NCBI RefSeq assembly: GCF_030272615.1
Contig: NC_081409.1
Location: 878,947,220-879,011,219 of the forward strand
Length of the DNA stretch: 64,000 nucleotides
Direction of reading: 5' to 3'
From: Cryptomeria japonica
Lineage: Eukaryota > Streptophyta > Pinopsida > Cupressales > Cupressaceae
In this document: positions 32,209 through 44,167 of the stretch, in pieces
How the letters are laid out: every line of letters begins with the position of its first letter
Position numbering within the stretch: the stretch's first letter is position 1
Notes under the pieces: model-generated
Told to the model about the DNA's origin: nothing
Database searches by the model: none
The model's input: the letters and a program-made list of their open reading frames with translations, nothing else
Translations under genes and position numbers: made by a program

Positions 32209-33702
32209 TGTAGACACCTAAAAATGGTCAACGCTTGCGGAGTCATACTTTAACATTTGCGCATTGCCTCATTTTAGGTTTTTGCATCACATTAACATTT
32301 CTCCTATGTCACGCACTTGGTTTTTATCATTTGCAAGCATCGAATCATTCTTCTACATTCTTCATTCTATCTCGCTTTCAAATTTGGTCTTGTCGACAAC
32401 ACTATCCAATCATGATTTTGATCGATCTTATCCTATTGCATCAATGTGCGTGCTTATTTGTCAGTATTTTGGACATCGTCAATCCTAATTAGGGTTTTGT
32501 CCTCTTATCGATTTATCATCAATCCTTCAATCTTGTCCTCTTAATGATCAATTTGTCATCAATCGTTGTCATGTTCGATCTTGTCATTTTGCGATCAATT
32601 CATCATTGATCGTGGTCATTTTCAATCCTGTCATTTTGCAATCTATTTATCATCATCTCTTGTCATCTTGTTCGATCTTGTCATTTTGCAATCGATTTGT
32701 CATCGATCGTTGTCTGTCTCAAATATGTCAATTTGGATCAATTTGTCATTGTTCCTCATCAATTGGCGCATTTTCTCAATCAAATCATTTATCACATTGG
32801 TCATTTATCAATCCAAAATCAAATCATGATTGAGTCAATTATCTTTCATCAAGACCTAATTCATCTTCTAGGGTTTCGTGATTTAATCATTTAGCCTTTT
32901 GTGTGTCATTTCTTCCTTTAGGATTAATAAATTGTTTATTTATCCTAAGTCTTCTCATTACAATTAAATCTTCATTTAATTGGCTAATTATTCCTCTTTG
33001 TGAATTAATTAATAAATGAAAGATTATTAATTAATTTACCTAATTTCAAATTCCTAATTTCCATCAATTTCCTAATTTCTTAATTTTCTAATTCCTAATT
33101 TCATTTTCCTCCTATTTCTCTCCTAAATTCATGGAAATGACATGTCAATTTGTCATAAATTTGTCATAATTGACAATCAATCAATTTTGACATAGAAGTT
33201 GCCATAATTTGTCATAAATTATCAATCAAAAAATTTTGCATAGAAAGTGCATAATTTGTCATAATTTGTCATAATTGACATAATTGATTTGCAATTTCCA
33301 CTTGAATTGAATCATGCTAATCTTGTCATCTCTCCAATTCTTCTATAAATTGGATGAATTTCTTCAATCAAACCCCTTAATTTTGTAATTGGTAATTGAT
33401 AATCAGGCTATCAAATCTAAGCTTCTAGTACTCTTGATCAAGAATCCCGTCTACTTGCTTTCAATTGTGTGTGTACTTGTAGGTGAGATCCACAACTATT
33501 TGGAGAGGAAAGAAGAACAATGGAGCCGCATGGAGGAGAATTCAAATCGTTTCTATGGTTTGCACAATCATTAGTTTTGTCTGCTTTGTTTTCATGTCTC
33601 TATTGAATGTGTCTTAGGATAGATTCATTGCAATGAATGCACTTGTGATTGATGATTATGTTTATCTTTGTTTTGTGATGATTTCCTATTTCCTAACGTA
33701 CA
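32209..33702 (+). repeat. 3' LTR of the pol-less element
   Basis: 1494 bp, about 99% identical to 23553-25045. Ten of 14 substitutions are transitions. It ends ACGTACA and is followed by the ATAAC duplication. Confidence 0.95.
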
Positions 33703-33707
33703 ATAAC

Positions 33708-34341
33708 AAACCAGAGGCTCACAATAGAACACAATGGAAGCATATGAATAACAACAACACTCCAAAGGCCCACAAAATCCACAAAAATGGCAACAAGCAT
33801 GAGAATACAACCACTTCCAAAAAACTCAACAACACATAGAAGGATAAAGATATGGGTTGCCACTAGGTTGCAAGGGAGGAGTGTCATCACTAGGATGTCA
33901 TAGGTTACCTTGGTAGATCTTCACTAGGTCTTGACCCCTATCCTAGGTTACCCTGGTGACCTCTCCTGACCCTTGGCCCCCATATATTCACTAGTGGACC
34001 ACACAAACCTTATAAGGTGACAAGGTTGGTGGAAGCCATTCCAGGTCCTTCTCAACCTACCCTCAAACCTGTATGAGCATTTGTGGGTAAGGAAGTAATA
34101 GAATTTATCTTGATTAGTGTGATCTAACTACCCACCCAAGTTTATTAGTTAAGTTATCACTTGTTTACTAAACTTCCATTGGGTTACCCTAGTGACCACT
34201 TTGGGTCCCGACCCCCAATAGAAGCCACTCCCCTTACTTGCACCTAGGATTCACTATAAACTCAAGGCCATGACATCTAAGGTGACAAGACTCCAACCAT
34301 AGGACGACTTAATTCTCATGCTAGAAAAGATCCTAAAAACC
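33708..34341 (-). repeat. 5' LTR of the minus-strand chromovirus, piece 2 of 3
   Basis: Continues 22943-23552 and aligns with 1160-1790 (AACAACAACACTCCAAAGGCC; GGGTTACCCTAGTGACCAC). It is cut at 34341 by the next insertion, whose duplication AAACC is at 34337-34341. The uninterrupted target CAAAAACCAAAAG survives at about 1782 in the other LTR. Confidence 0.85.
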
Positions 34342-35256
34342 TGTTGGGATCCAAGAACACTGAGAGGGGGGGGGGGGTGGTGAATAAGTGTTCTGCCGGT
34401 ATGATAAGATTTTATGTTCTTATAACATACACATATAATCCGGTAAATGAATAACCATATAACTTGAAGCAAATAAACCATCCACATGAATGAACACCAT
34501 AACACATAGAATTTATATGTGGAAAACCTCAAAGAGGAAAAACCATGGTGGGATTTGTGACCCACAATATCAATTCACTGGCCATATGAAATATATTACA
34601 TAGAGAGGGGGCCTGCACATGTAGGAAGGCACACTGCTCATCACTAAAGAGTTTCACTTACTACAATCTTTTGAAGTAAAACAATAATAATGAACTCAAA
34701 AAATGCATCTACATTACCGAAAATAGTTCCGGTTATAGCTATGCTTTGTACCAGTTCATAAACCCTAAACACTTGTACTAGTATCTCCTTTCCTCAAAGA
34801 ATGCTTTACAAAATATCTATAGATCATTGCATGATATAACATTCTCATACAAATTATCAACATACATATCCTTCACATTACACAGTTATATATTCTCCTA
34901 TTCCATCCACATAATCTGTTATAATCCATAATCCTATTCTATCATGTCATAATGACCTAACAAACTGACCTATATACCCTATACAAACAATATGCCTTAT
35001 GTCGGCTTACAATATATTACAAAAGATATACAATATCAGCCTTATACAATAATTATAAAATGATTTTACAAATACAACTTCCTTGACGTTGGCTTCACTG
35101 AAGTGTTGGATGTCGGTGTCGGTGTCGGTTGTGACCTTGATTACTCCAATGTCAATGTTTGCCGATGTATGCCTCCAAAAGCCGGTATATGACTTCTATA
35201 GAATCTTGTTGCCATCAATGACAACATATGAATCCAATGAGTGTCAATTACCAACA
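34342..35256 (-). repeat. 3' LTR of the non-autonomous element
   Basis: 915 bp. In the sense direction it starts TGTTGGTAATTGACACTC and ends with a C tract (12 C) then TTGGATCCCAACA. It shares GGAAAAACCATGGTGGGA (about 34538) with other LTRs here. Confidence 0.88.
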
Positions 35257-35272
35257 ATCTCCCCCTTTGGCA
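35257..35272 (-). other. Polypurine tract of the non-autonomous element
   Basis: Minus strand GCCAAAGGGGGAGAT before TGTTGG, identical to the tract of the SIRE-like element. A perfect 10-bp inverted repeat containing the same CCTTTGGCAT word lies 140 bp further in, at 35413-35434. Confidence 0.85.
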
Positions 35273-35736
35273 TTGATGGCAACACTCATGTGAAAAATGG
35301 ATTCCCTGCCGGTCCAACTGAAATATGAGACATGCTTCCCCTGAGCAATACACTCTATTTGATATCCTTCCCATATTTTTTTGTCTGATATTTTCACATT
35401 GTATACAGTCCTCCTTTGGCATCAATGCCAAAGGCTGGTGAAAGAATTGAAAGAATTTGGTTAAGAATCTGTGCAAAAGAATGAATAAATACAAATTACT
35501 CTACTAGAGCTTGACCAATTTCAAAATTTCCGGGTAAGCTTTGTCTAGCAACTATAAGTATGTATCCCAGCTGGTTTTGAAAGTTTCAGATATGGATACA
35601 AGTCCACTCAGTAAGTATGCAAGTGTTTCCTTTTTGTGACTTCTGTCAGTGTGAGCTTAGCAATCATATCCATACATTCTCTCTTATGTACACCAAGTGA
35701 ATCCAATCTTGGAATCACCAATCCTCTAAGACTCCT

Positions 35737-38661
35737 TTATTTCCGAATGATCTTTTCTCTTTTCTTTTCAAAAGCAAAAAATTGATTCTCCAAAGACAAA
35801 ATTTGCCCATCAATAGATGTTGTGAGTGAGGTTAATCCATCAAAAGAATTAGCAATGTTAGCAACCTTATCATGTAACTCCTTTAATCTTCTATCTACAT
35901 TAGCTGTAAGGATTTCTATGTTACAACAGACCCTGTAGATATTAGTAAATTGTTTCAAATAATTTTCAATAAGAATCAGTTTTTCTTCAATCTTCTTCTT
36001 CTCTGTTTCAATAATTTGGTCAAACACGGCTCTCTTAGCCAAAGTAAATCTCTCAAGTGCCTACCGGTCTAAAATCTGCCGCAATGATTGAAAGTTGTTA
36101 GATATATGCTCAGTTAGTACCTTAAGCTTGCCAGAAGGGCTTGCTTCATTCTCAATCATACAAATAGGAATTAGTCTGTGCAAAACTGTAATTGATTGTT
36201 CTATTATTCCTTTATTTGTAGATCCCTCCTTTATTAGCTTTTGAGTAGCTACCATCATTAATTCAGTGGGACTCATCTCAGTTATTGATTTCTTCTTAAC
36301 TTGAGAAGTGTCAATTGCCAAAATCTTTGCTGGGGAATCAATTTCAACTACTGGTATAGTATCCTTTACCTTATCCTCCTTTGCATCGATGGCTTCGCTA
36401 CTTGGTGCAGTATCAGTTACTGCTGGTGGAGTATTATCCACAATATTATCAGTACCTTGTACATTGCCTTGCTCAAAAATTGTCTCTGTCGGTGGTGTCT
36501 GTACACCCTTATTTACTGCCAGTATATCCAAAATTGGTTCTGAACTACCTAAAATTCCTTTCCCTTTAGATTTGTCCCAGATGGTGGGAGTTGACACCTT
36601 AACAAATTCTTCTTGAGAGGTGAGAAAATATGGACTCTTTTGGAAGAATTTGGTCCAACCATCTCTGGTCTCATTTATAATCTCATTTACTCTACCCATC
36701 ATTAGGCTTATATTTGTCAGGTTTTGCTGCTAAAAACTGTTCTGTTTGCAACATCTATACACTGTTTCATTTCCTCATTGTTTATTGAACCACACATACT
36801 CAAAATTTCTACTTCCTTAATTTCCTTATCTCTTTTGACTACATCTAACCTTCTTGCATCTAACTTATTATATAGTGATAAAGGAATTTCCTTCAAAATA
36901 TCTACTAAGGCTTTCTTATATATATCTATATGTAACAAAATCGCCTCTTCAATTTTATTCTGCTCATCATCATCTAAATATTTATAGAAATTGATACATT
37001 CTTCAAAACACCATCCTTTTTTATCTCATCAATCAATTTAGCGCAAGTCATTGGGGGGATGATGGTAACATTACCAGATTCAATTGCTTCATAAATTGCA
37101 CTCTTTTTCTTCTTTCTAGGGGTTGTTGGAGTGGCTGGAGTAGGCTGCCTCTTCTGAATAGGTTTCCTTGATGGAGGTGGGGGTGCAATAGGTTTTGTTG
37201 CCTTTCATACAAGCTTCCTCCTTGGCTCCACCTTCTTCTCCTCTACTGGAGGCTTGTCAGTTTTCTTTCTCTGTACCCTTCTGAATGCTAGAGGTTGGGT
37301 GTCCTCTGAATCAGTATCGGAAGTAATAGGAGAAAGGAAAGTTTCAGGCCTCATCTCCTTAGGAGCACTAGCCACTACCACTTCTGTTGCCAGTTTGGAA
37401 CCAGAACCCATTTCAATATCTACCCTATGAATCACATTCTGAATAAATGCAAACATTTTATCAATTTTCTTCTCTCTTCTTTTCTTGTTGAAGCCAATTT
37501 TGACTTCAAGAGCCTTTTCTTCTGTAGTGCTAAAGTGTTTGGTCTTATCATCCAATGGAGCTTCTAGCAACATCTTTGCATAAAGTTCCAAAATGTTGTC
37601 ATCCACTTCATATCCAAAATTAGTGACCCATATGGTTCTAGGTTCCACTTCCTCCATGAGGGTTTCATCATTTTTAACCATAAACAAATATCAGTGGAGT
37701 ACTTCTCCACAATGTTCTTTGATATCCTCTTCCTCTGTCTCATATTTTCCTGAAAAGTTTTGAAGCAACCCCAAATCTTTTCATCCCTGTCAGTACCAAG
37801 ACCAGTGATTTCTTCCTTGATTTTCATACCTATCGGTATGTCATGAGCCCAACGCTTCTTCCCTAGACCAGGTAGCTCATTTATGAAGTAAAGCATTAAA
37901 CAAACAATGAGATTTCCAAACCTAAAAGTTCCTTTCTTTACACCCTTAATTTGGCCAAGATTCAACATAAGTTCACTTCTCAACCATTCACATAAATCAT
38001 ATTTTTCATCATTCTGTAGCATTTGATGTGCAACATGGATGCAAGAACTGGCAACAGAGTTCAATCAACTAGATTGAGCTACCTTGTAACCGATTATCAT
38101 TCTTGCAAACTTCACATCTATGTCCTTGATGGTGCTGATCCTCATTGATCTTCCATCATGGGTTGCACCGGTGAGTTTCTCAACCAAAGTGTTGGAAATC
38201 TTCTTCCCTGGTCCTTGTCCAACTTTAGGTAAACTAGTGACTGCCTAAATAACTTCCTTTGTGATCATGTAGGGTCAATCCAGCCAGATGAACTCATTGT
38301 GGACCCTACTCAGAACATATCTGATCATCTCATCTTTGAATTCTGGTATGTATAGGATACCAATTAACCCTAGGTCTTCAATGACTTTGTACTCTGGTTT
38401 GATTGTTCCAGAGCTTCCTAGTATCACAAATCGATACATGCATTTTATCTCCTATGTGCCTACATCCTCCAAGGTGTAGTGAATATATGCCCTTACATCT
38501 TCTACATACATCACACCATCAGGAACCCTAGAGAATACGCCCGCAGAGTCTTCCTTCTTGGCTATCTTGGGAACTTACTTGAAAATGGGTCTCAGCCTAT
38601 CCTTGATTTCAACAATGTTGGGATTTGAAATGAAAGTATGAGCAGATGATCTAGATGCCAT
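35737..38661 (-). pseudogene. Long unknown ORF replacing pol, with stops and frameshifts
   Basis: The likely start is 38661 (MASRSSAHTFISNPNIVEIK). The frame continues with in-frame stops to about 37690, shifts to a second frame (37687-37205 and on), a third (36938-36717), and returns to the first (36702-35737). Visible parts are a globular N-terminal region (EIKCMYRFVIL; EFKDEMIRYVLSRVHNEFIWLD; LPKVGQGPGKKISNTLVEKL), a helical region (CLMLYFINELPGLGKKRWAHDI), a Pro/Lys-rich linker (PIAPPPPSRKPIQKRQPTP) and long C-terminal coiled-coil-like helices (EKKKIEEKLILIENYLKQ). No known enzyme motif is seen. Its layout of globular region, Pro-rich linker and helical tail resembles the ORF at 46387-47985. 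It is not a gag, because the zinc-knuckle ORF lies upstream. Confidence 0.6.
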
Positions 38662-39027
38662 TGTGAAGAAATACCTGAAAATGATCACCGATTGGAAGAT
38701 TTGATTGCTTCTCAGATAATTATTGGAAATCCTTTCAAAATGCCTTTTCTCACTCTTAATCACCAGAGGTTCGCCTTTTCTTCGCTCTAGATGCTTGAAT
38801 GCTGGGTGATTGAAAATGAATCCACTTTCCCCTTTTATCAATGAGTAAACCCTAATCCTTTACTATCATAAATTCTTAGCGATGTACCCTACCGGATGCT
38901 GATTTCACAGTCATATGCCGAGTAAACCTTCATCAATGATTAACACAACTCTCTAGATCTCTTCCAGATCTCTTCTGGGGAATATGAAAGATTTTCAATG
39001 AGTTTTCCAACCCCTAAGGCATATGCC

Positions 39028-40227
39028 TCAGTTATCTGTAGAATTTCCTGTCGGTGGAGGAATTCTCTGTTCTACCGGTGGAGTTACCAGTGTAGTTGCA
39101 TCTCCACTTGGTTCTTCAATTTTTCTAACCGATCTCTTGGTGTGATTCTGTTTTATTTCATCTACCTTCTTCTTTCCTTTCTTATTTGCTTTATCATTGC
39201 TAACCGGTTTAGTCTTGCTTATGTAGTACTTAGAAATATGACCTATTTTGTTACATGCATAACATGTAACATTGTTCTTTTGAATTGCTTTAACATATCT
39301 GGTGTCATTCCTTGACCTACATTGATTAGCCAAATGTCCAAACTTTCCACATGCATGACATTTAACATTCATTCTGCAGTACTCTGACTTATGACCATAG
39401 TTCTTGCAATTAGTGCATTGACCAGGAATAGAATTATAGTTTTGATTTGCTTTATTTCTACATTGTTTAGCCATATGCCCAAATTTATTACAAATAAAGC
39501 ATCTACCATTAAATTTATAAGCATTAGATTGCCTTATTGGTTTGTCCTGTTCTAATGAGTTTTGCATATCGGCTATCTAATCTTTATTTGCAGTACTTGA
39601 GCTTTCACCTTGTACAAATTCAAGTCCTCTAGAATCATCACTCTACCTTTGTCTTTTTAGTAAATCATCCAATTGTGCAACACTGATCCTAAATTTTTCT
39701 TTATACTCACTTATAGTAGTCAGATCATCTCTCAAAGTTATTATTTGTCTTTCAAGCTCTTGTTCATTATTTCAGGAGTGTACCAATTTAGTTTTCAACA
39801 GATCATTCTCATGAGCCAATCTGTCACATTCTTCAGATTTGTTCTTCAGAGATACAACAAGATTTTCTTCCTTCTTCTTTTTGTCCTCAATATGCTTTGA
39901 CATCCTCATAGTCAAGTCTTGCATTTCATTCTTCATGAGCATGTTTTCTTGACTCAACTTCTGACATTGTTCTTTAAGTGCATCTTTCTCTTCATCATCC
40001 AGGTTTTGCAAAAGTTCCTTCCTCTTAGCTTGAGAAGATGATAACCTTTCTTGCAGGACAAGAATGAATTCATTTGCATAATTCAATTCATCTTGTAGTT
40101 TCAAATTCTTCATCCTTTCAACATCACAATCCTCAAGAGCCATCTCAAGTTTCTTTTCCATAGCCATGTTTAATGATTCCAGTTTCAGGACCTTCCTCAA
40201 GTTGTTAAACTTCCTCTGAGATACCAA
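39028..40227 (-). pseudogene. Gag-like ORF with coiled coil and four zinc knuckles
   Basis: A single minus-strand frame, broken only by in-frame stops near 39772, 39645 and 39570. The N-terminal 150 residues are a coiled coil (LESLNMAMEKKLEMALEDCD and following heptads). The DDLLKRQR then DDSRGLEFVQGESSS segment is common in copia gags. Four zinc knuckles follow: CFICNKFGHMAKQC, CTNCKNYGHKSEYC, CHACGKFGHLANQC and CYACNKIGHISKYY, the last having lost its final Cys. Copia gags usually have one or two knuckles. It probably packages the element RNA. The N-terminal capsid part is missing. Confidence 0.75.
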
Positions 40228-41159
40228 GCTTTGATATCAATTGTTGGGAACCAAGAACACTGAGAGGGGGGGGGGGGGGGTGAATCAGTGTTTTGTTGGT
40301 ATGATAATATTTTATGTTTTTACAACATGTACACATATAAACTGGTAAATGAATAACCATATAACTTGAAGCAAATAAGCCATCCACATGAATGAACACC
40401 ATAACACATAGAATTTATACGTGGAAAACCTCAAAGAGGAAAAACCATGGTGGGATTTGTGACCCACAGTATCAATTCACTAGCCATATGAAAGATATTA
40501 CATAGAGAGGGGGCCTACACATGTAGGAAAGTATAGTGCCTAGAGCACACTGCTCATCACTAAAGAGTCTCACTCACTATAAGCTTCTGCTGAAGTAAAA
40601 TAGTAATAATGAACTCACAAAATACATTTGCAATGCTGAAAAGAGTTCTGGTTATAGCTCTGCTTTGTACTAGTTCATAAACCCCGAACACTTCTATCAA
40701 TATCTCTTTCCCTCCAAGAATGCCTTACAAAATATCTACATATCATTGTATGATATAACATTCGCATACAAATGATCTACATACATATCCTTTGCATTAC
40801 ACAGTTCTATATTCTCCCATTCCACCCACATAATCTGTCATAATCCATAATCCTTTTCTATCATGTCATAATGACCTAACAAACTGACCTATATACCCTT
40901 TACAAACAATATACCTTATGTCAGATTACAATACATTACAAAATATATACAATGTCGGCCTTATACAATAATTACAAAATGATTTTACAAATACAACTTC
41001 CTTGATGTCGGCTTCATTGAAGTGCTGGATGTCGGTGCCAGTTGCGACCTTGATTACTCCAATGCCGGTGTATGCCTCCAAAAGATAGTATATGACTTCT
41101 ATTGAATCTTGTTGCCATCAATGACAACATATGAATCCAATGAGTGTCAATTGCCAACA
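40222..41159 (-). repeat. 5' LTR of the non-autonomous element with adjoining PBS
   Basis: The LTR is 40242-41159. In sense orientation its end CCCAACA is followed by ATTGATATCAAAGCTTGG (40222-40241), a one-base variant of the Met-type PBS. The C tract here is 15 C. The LTR start TGTTGGCAATTGACAC abuts the AAACC duplication. Confidence 0.85.
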
Positions 41160-41164
41160 AAACC

Positions 41165-42066
41165 AAAAGTAAATCATACATTAAAGCCAGCAATGGAGAC
41201 TCAGCTATCAGGGTAGTCTAGCAAGACACCAATCTTCTACATATAAGGACGAGGAGTAAACTTGTTTTAAAGAAATATAACACTGACCAAGCCTCAGATG
41301 GTTAAAAAAAAATTTAACAACATAATCGAGTATTCAATTACAATGGACAATGCAGACAATTACCATGGTCTCGAACAAGAGCAATTATACTAAAAAATCA
41401 ATATAACACCTAAACTACATTAGAAATATGTTTCCAAAATTCATTTAAATTCCTTGATCCACAATTACACATTAAAACTCACTTTAGTATGATTAAATCT
41501 TTGCAATAACGAAGTGCATTATTACCAATTCCCATTTCAACTGTAAATCTATAACAATATTAGAGCCCAAAAATAAATCCATTTTATTTCTACAATCATA
41601 TTATGACTTAAAATACAACTTTAGATATCCGATTAATTCCACTATAGAAACATGATTTGAAAAACCTACACACACAAATGAAATTATAATTACATTTGCA
41701 CAACACTCTTATACTAATATCTGCCATGATGTCCATATTAAAAAATCTTTTTTGAAAAAAATAAAACTGTATATATATCATTAACATGTTCGAAGGAAAT
41801 ATGAATTCTGTAATGGACTGAGCATCGACATTTTCTATGGCTGCTACGAAAAGGAAATGTCAGGGGCAGGGGGGAGGCTGTGGGAAAAGCCCCACCTCAC
41901 ACAGTGGGGAGGGCTTCCCCATAGCCATGGGTCTATGGGGAGAGCCCATCCACTGCGTGGGTGACCCCTCATCATAGACCGCCACACCGCCAATGCCATA
42001 AACAAAATGAAATACTCGATAACAAAATAATCACTGGACAAGGAAAATGATATAACATTATATGAA

Positions 42067-42108
<42 letters not shown>

Positions 42109-42308
42109 TATACATATATATGTATATATATATTGTATATATGTATATATGTGTGTGTGTGTGTGACTGTAAAAAGAATTCAGAAAACAGACATAATATA
42201 TATAAACTGAGATCACAATTACGATATAACATTATATGCAAATGCATGAGAGAGAGAGAGAGAATATATATACATATATACATATATACATATATATTTG
42301 TATATATG

Positions 42309-42352
<44 letters not shown>

Positions 42353-44167
42353 TGACTGTAAAAGGAATTCAGAAAATAGAGACATAATATATATAAACTG
42401 AGATCACAATTTTATTCTTGGGAAGAGAAAATGTAAAAAAAAAAATTTACGAATTCAATTTCACAGACAAGGAATCACATAATGCTTAAAATATAAATGG
42501 ATTCAAATTTATCAATATCAAAACTCTTTCTTTTTTCCCGGATACCTAATTCGATCTAGAAATTAAAATTACAAAATGAACTGTAAAACCATAATTAATC
42601 CCATGATCAGACATATCCATACATATCTTCGATTCAGAAAGAGAGAAACATTCAGCTAGCTTTTAACAGATTAAGACGTAATTTAAACATGCACAGGAAG
42701 AAAAGACCAGAAGCCTACCTTATTCGCTACCAGAAGAACTATACAAAGAATGAAGCTGAAAATTCTCAGAGATTCACAACACGATGCCAAAATCCACAGG
42801 AGCTTCAAAAATCCTCCATAGAAAATTTAGAACAAACCCCCAAATAAATTTTATGGAAATCGCCAAACCCAAGAACAAATTCTTGCAGAAAGATTCACGA
42901 CAGGTCTTCTTGCTTCCAAAAAGCCAGAAAGCCAAATAATATAATTTCAAATTGTAACTCTCCACATGCAATATTCCTTCATTAATTTTATTAAATTATT
43001 TGTAACCCCCACATGCACATGCAAAATTATTAATTTAATTAAATATATTTTTATTTTTTTAGATTTAATTTTTTTTAAACAATAAGTGGTAATATTATTA
43101 GTGGAATATTAAATTAAATATTTATAGTAAATTGAACAATGATGAATTATTAATTAACTAACCTTTAAATAATTATTTGTTATTATTTTTTTAAAAATTT
43201 CCTAATACATTCTGTTTTCAAAATAATTAATTAATTTAAATATTTTAAAGCTTTAAATATCACAATCACAATTTATTAATTAATTAAACAATCATATTCA
43301 AAATATGAAGAGAGAGAAAATACCAATTACTCCGCAAGAACTATTATGCTATAAACAGAAATCACAAATTACAACAACTCGAAACATGGTAAACTAACAA
43401 AGGGTGATGACTAATAAGACCCGATGATCAAGGAACTAGGGTGCCTGATGGGGTCTTACTGATATCTCCTTGTCCACTTTACCATTGGGTTGGAGAGCAC
43501 GCTCAGACCTGAAAATTTAGGTGGAGTCGATGCTTGGTACCCACAACTACATAAACAAACTGTCGAACATACATATATATATGAACCACAAAATATCATA
43601 CCGTGAGTAGGGAATGGAAGCGACGTATCTTGTCCATAGAGAGCAGCACGATGCTTTTCCCCCTCACCTAAGCACATCAAACATGGAAACAATGCACATT
43701 ACGTCAGTATAAATCGATAAATATAAAAAAACTCATAGATTGACTAATCCAATTATGAAATATCATATATGAACAATATCTAATAATCAAATCATAAACT
43801 ACATCATATGTTTCCGTTGAAGACAATACCATTCAATCAATGATCACAACCACATAATCACATTAGAGATCATAAAAAATGTAAGATCAAATAGTTATAC
43901 ATCTAAGATCATCAAGATAGAATTCTATTATCACCAAGAATATGGAATCAATAATCATCTAACATACACACAGAGCGAAGAAACATCAAATAACACCGTT
44001 ATTCTAATTGTCCACAAAACATGAAACATCAAGTTATATAGAAATCCAGGTTGCATAAACAAGCATCATGCTCCAAAGCCAAAATTGACCAACACCAAAA
44101 TAAGGGTCGAACCACAGGGTACACAAATCAAAAAGTCTGACAAGCCAAAAGAGGGAGGGGCACTACA
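41165..44167 (-). repeat. 5' LTR of the minus-strand chromovirus, piece 3 of 3
   Basis: 41165-42004 aligns with 1790-2311 and 17955-18326. The remaining 42005-44167 has no counterpart in the truncated 3' LTR. It resembles the start of the plus-strand chromovirus LTR: the minus strand near 43510-43545 reads TACCAAGCATCGACTCCACC (59195: TACGAGGTATCGATTCCACC), and its sense start TGTAGTGCCCCTCC at 44167 matches TGTAGTACCCCTCC at 58776. This sets the true outer boundary of the element. Minus ORFs at 42774 and 43456 lie within LTR and are not supported as genes. Confidence 0.75.
42049..42411. repeat. Tandemly duplicated compound microsatellite
   Basis: Two copies of a unit (42049-42220 and 42223-42411). 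Each runs from GATATAACATTATATG through GT, GA and AT dinucleotide tracts to GTGACTGTAAAA-GAATTCAG and ends ACTGAGATCACAATT. The unit-internal dinucleotide runs differ in length. ORFs on both strands here are repeat artefacts. Confidence 0.85.

Larger units (their letters stand above)
23553..33702 (+). mobile_element. Young non-autonomous LTR retrotransposon without pol (LARD-like)
   Basis: 10,150 bp. LTRs of 1493 and 1494 bp run from TGTAGACACC to CTAACGTACA, with the exact duplication ATAAC on both sides (23548-23552, 33703-33707). A PBS-like site follows the first LTR and a polypurine tract precedes the second. I count 14 substitutions and one indel between the LTRs, about 99% identity. 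The 7.2 kb interior has one long broken ORF (27101-29944) and repeat-rich noncoding DNA. No protease, RT, RNase H or integrase motif appears in any frame. It fits the large retrotransposon derivative class, which needs enzymes from another element. Confidence 0.92.
34342..41159 (-). mobile_element. Non-autonomous copia-type LTR element, minus strand
   Basis: 6818 bp. LTRs of 915 and 918 bp have perfect terminal inverted hexamers (TGTTGG/CCAACA) and the exact duplication AAACC (34337-34341, 41160-41164). On the minus strand the order is LTR, PBS, a gag-like ORF with four zinc knuckles, a long unknown ORF, polypurine tract, LTR. No protease, integrase, RT or RNase H is present. LTR ends, PBS, PPT and about 37 bp around the PPT match the SIRE-like element at 3110-17008, so that family is the likely source of enzymes. 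The LTRs differ visibly (about 8% in the first 120 bp). Confidence 0.88.
565..44167 (-). mobile_element. Ty3/gypsy chromovirus, minus strand, split by nested insertions
   Basis: The two ends carry the same five bases, TATAT, at 560-564 and 44168-44172, as expected of a target-site duplication. The element reads on the minus strand: 5' LTR (22943-44167, in three pieces), primer-binding site at 22924-22940, gag, protease, RT, RNase H, integrase and a truncated chromodomain down to 18327, then a 3' LTR (18326-17955 and 2311-565). Without insertions the 5' LTR is about 4.25 kb and the internal region about 4.6 kb. The 5' LTR begins on the minus strand with TGTAGTGCCCCTCC, nearly the start of the plus-strand chromovirus LTR at 58776, so the two are related families. 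LTR-to-LTR divergence is near 10% by eye, so the insertion is old. Domain order (RT before integrase) and the chromodomain remnant place it in Ty3/gypsy; Tekay-like is my guess. Confidence 0.8.

Noticed and set aside
41972-42401. ORFs of 111-137 codons on both strands
   Set aside because: They follow GT, GA and AT dinucleotide runs inside an LTR.
42774-42971. Possible host exon on the minus strand
   Set aside because: The surrounding 42005-44167 is chromovirus LTR and no splice-joined coding partner is visible.
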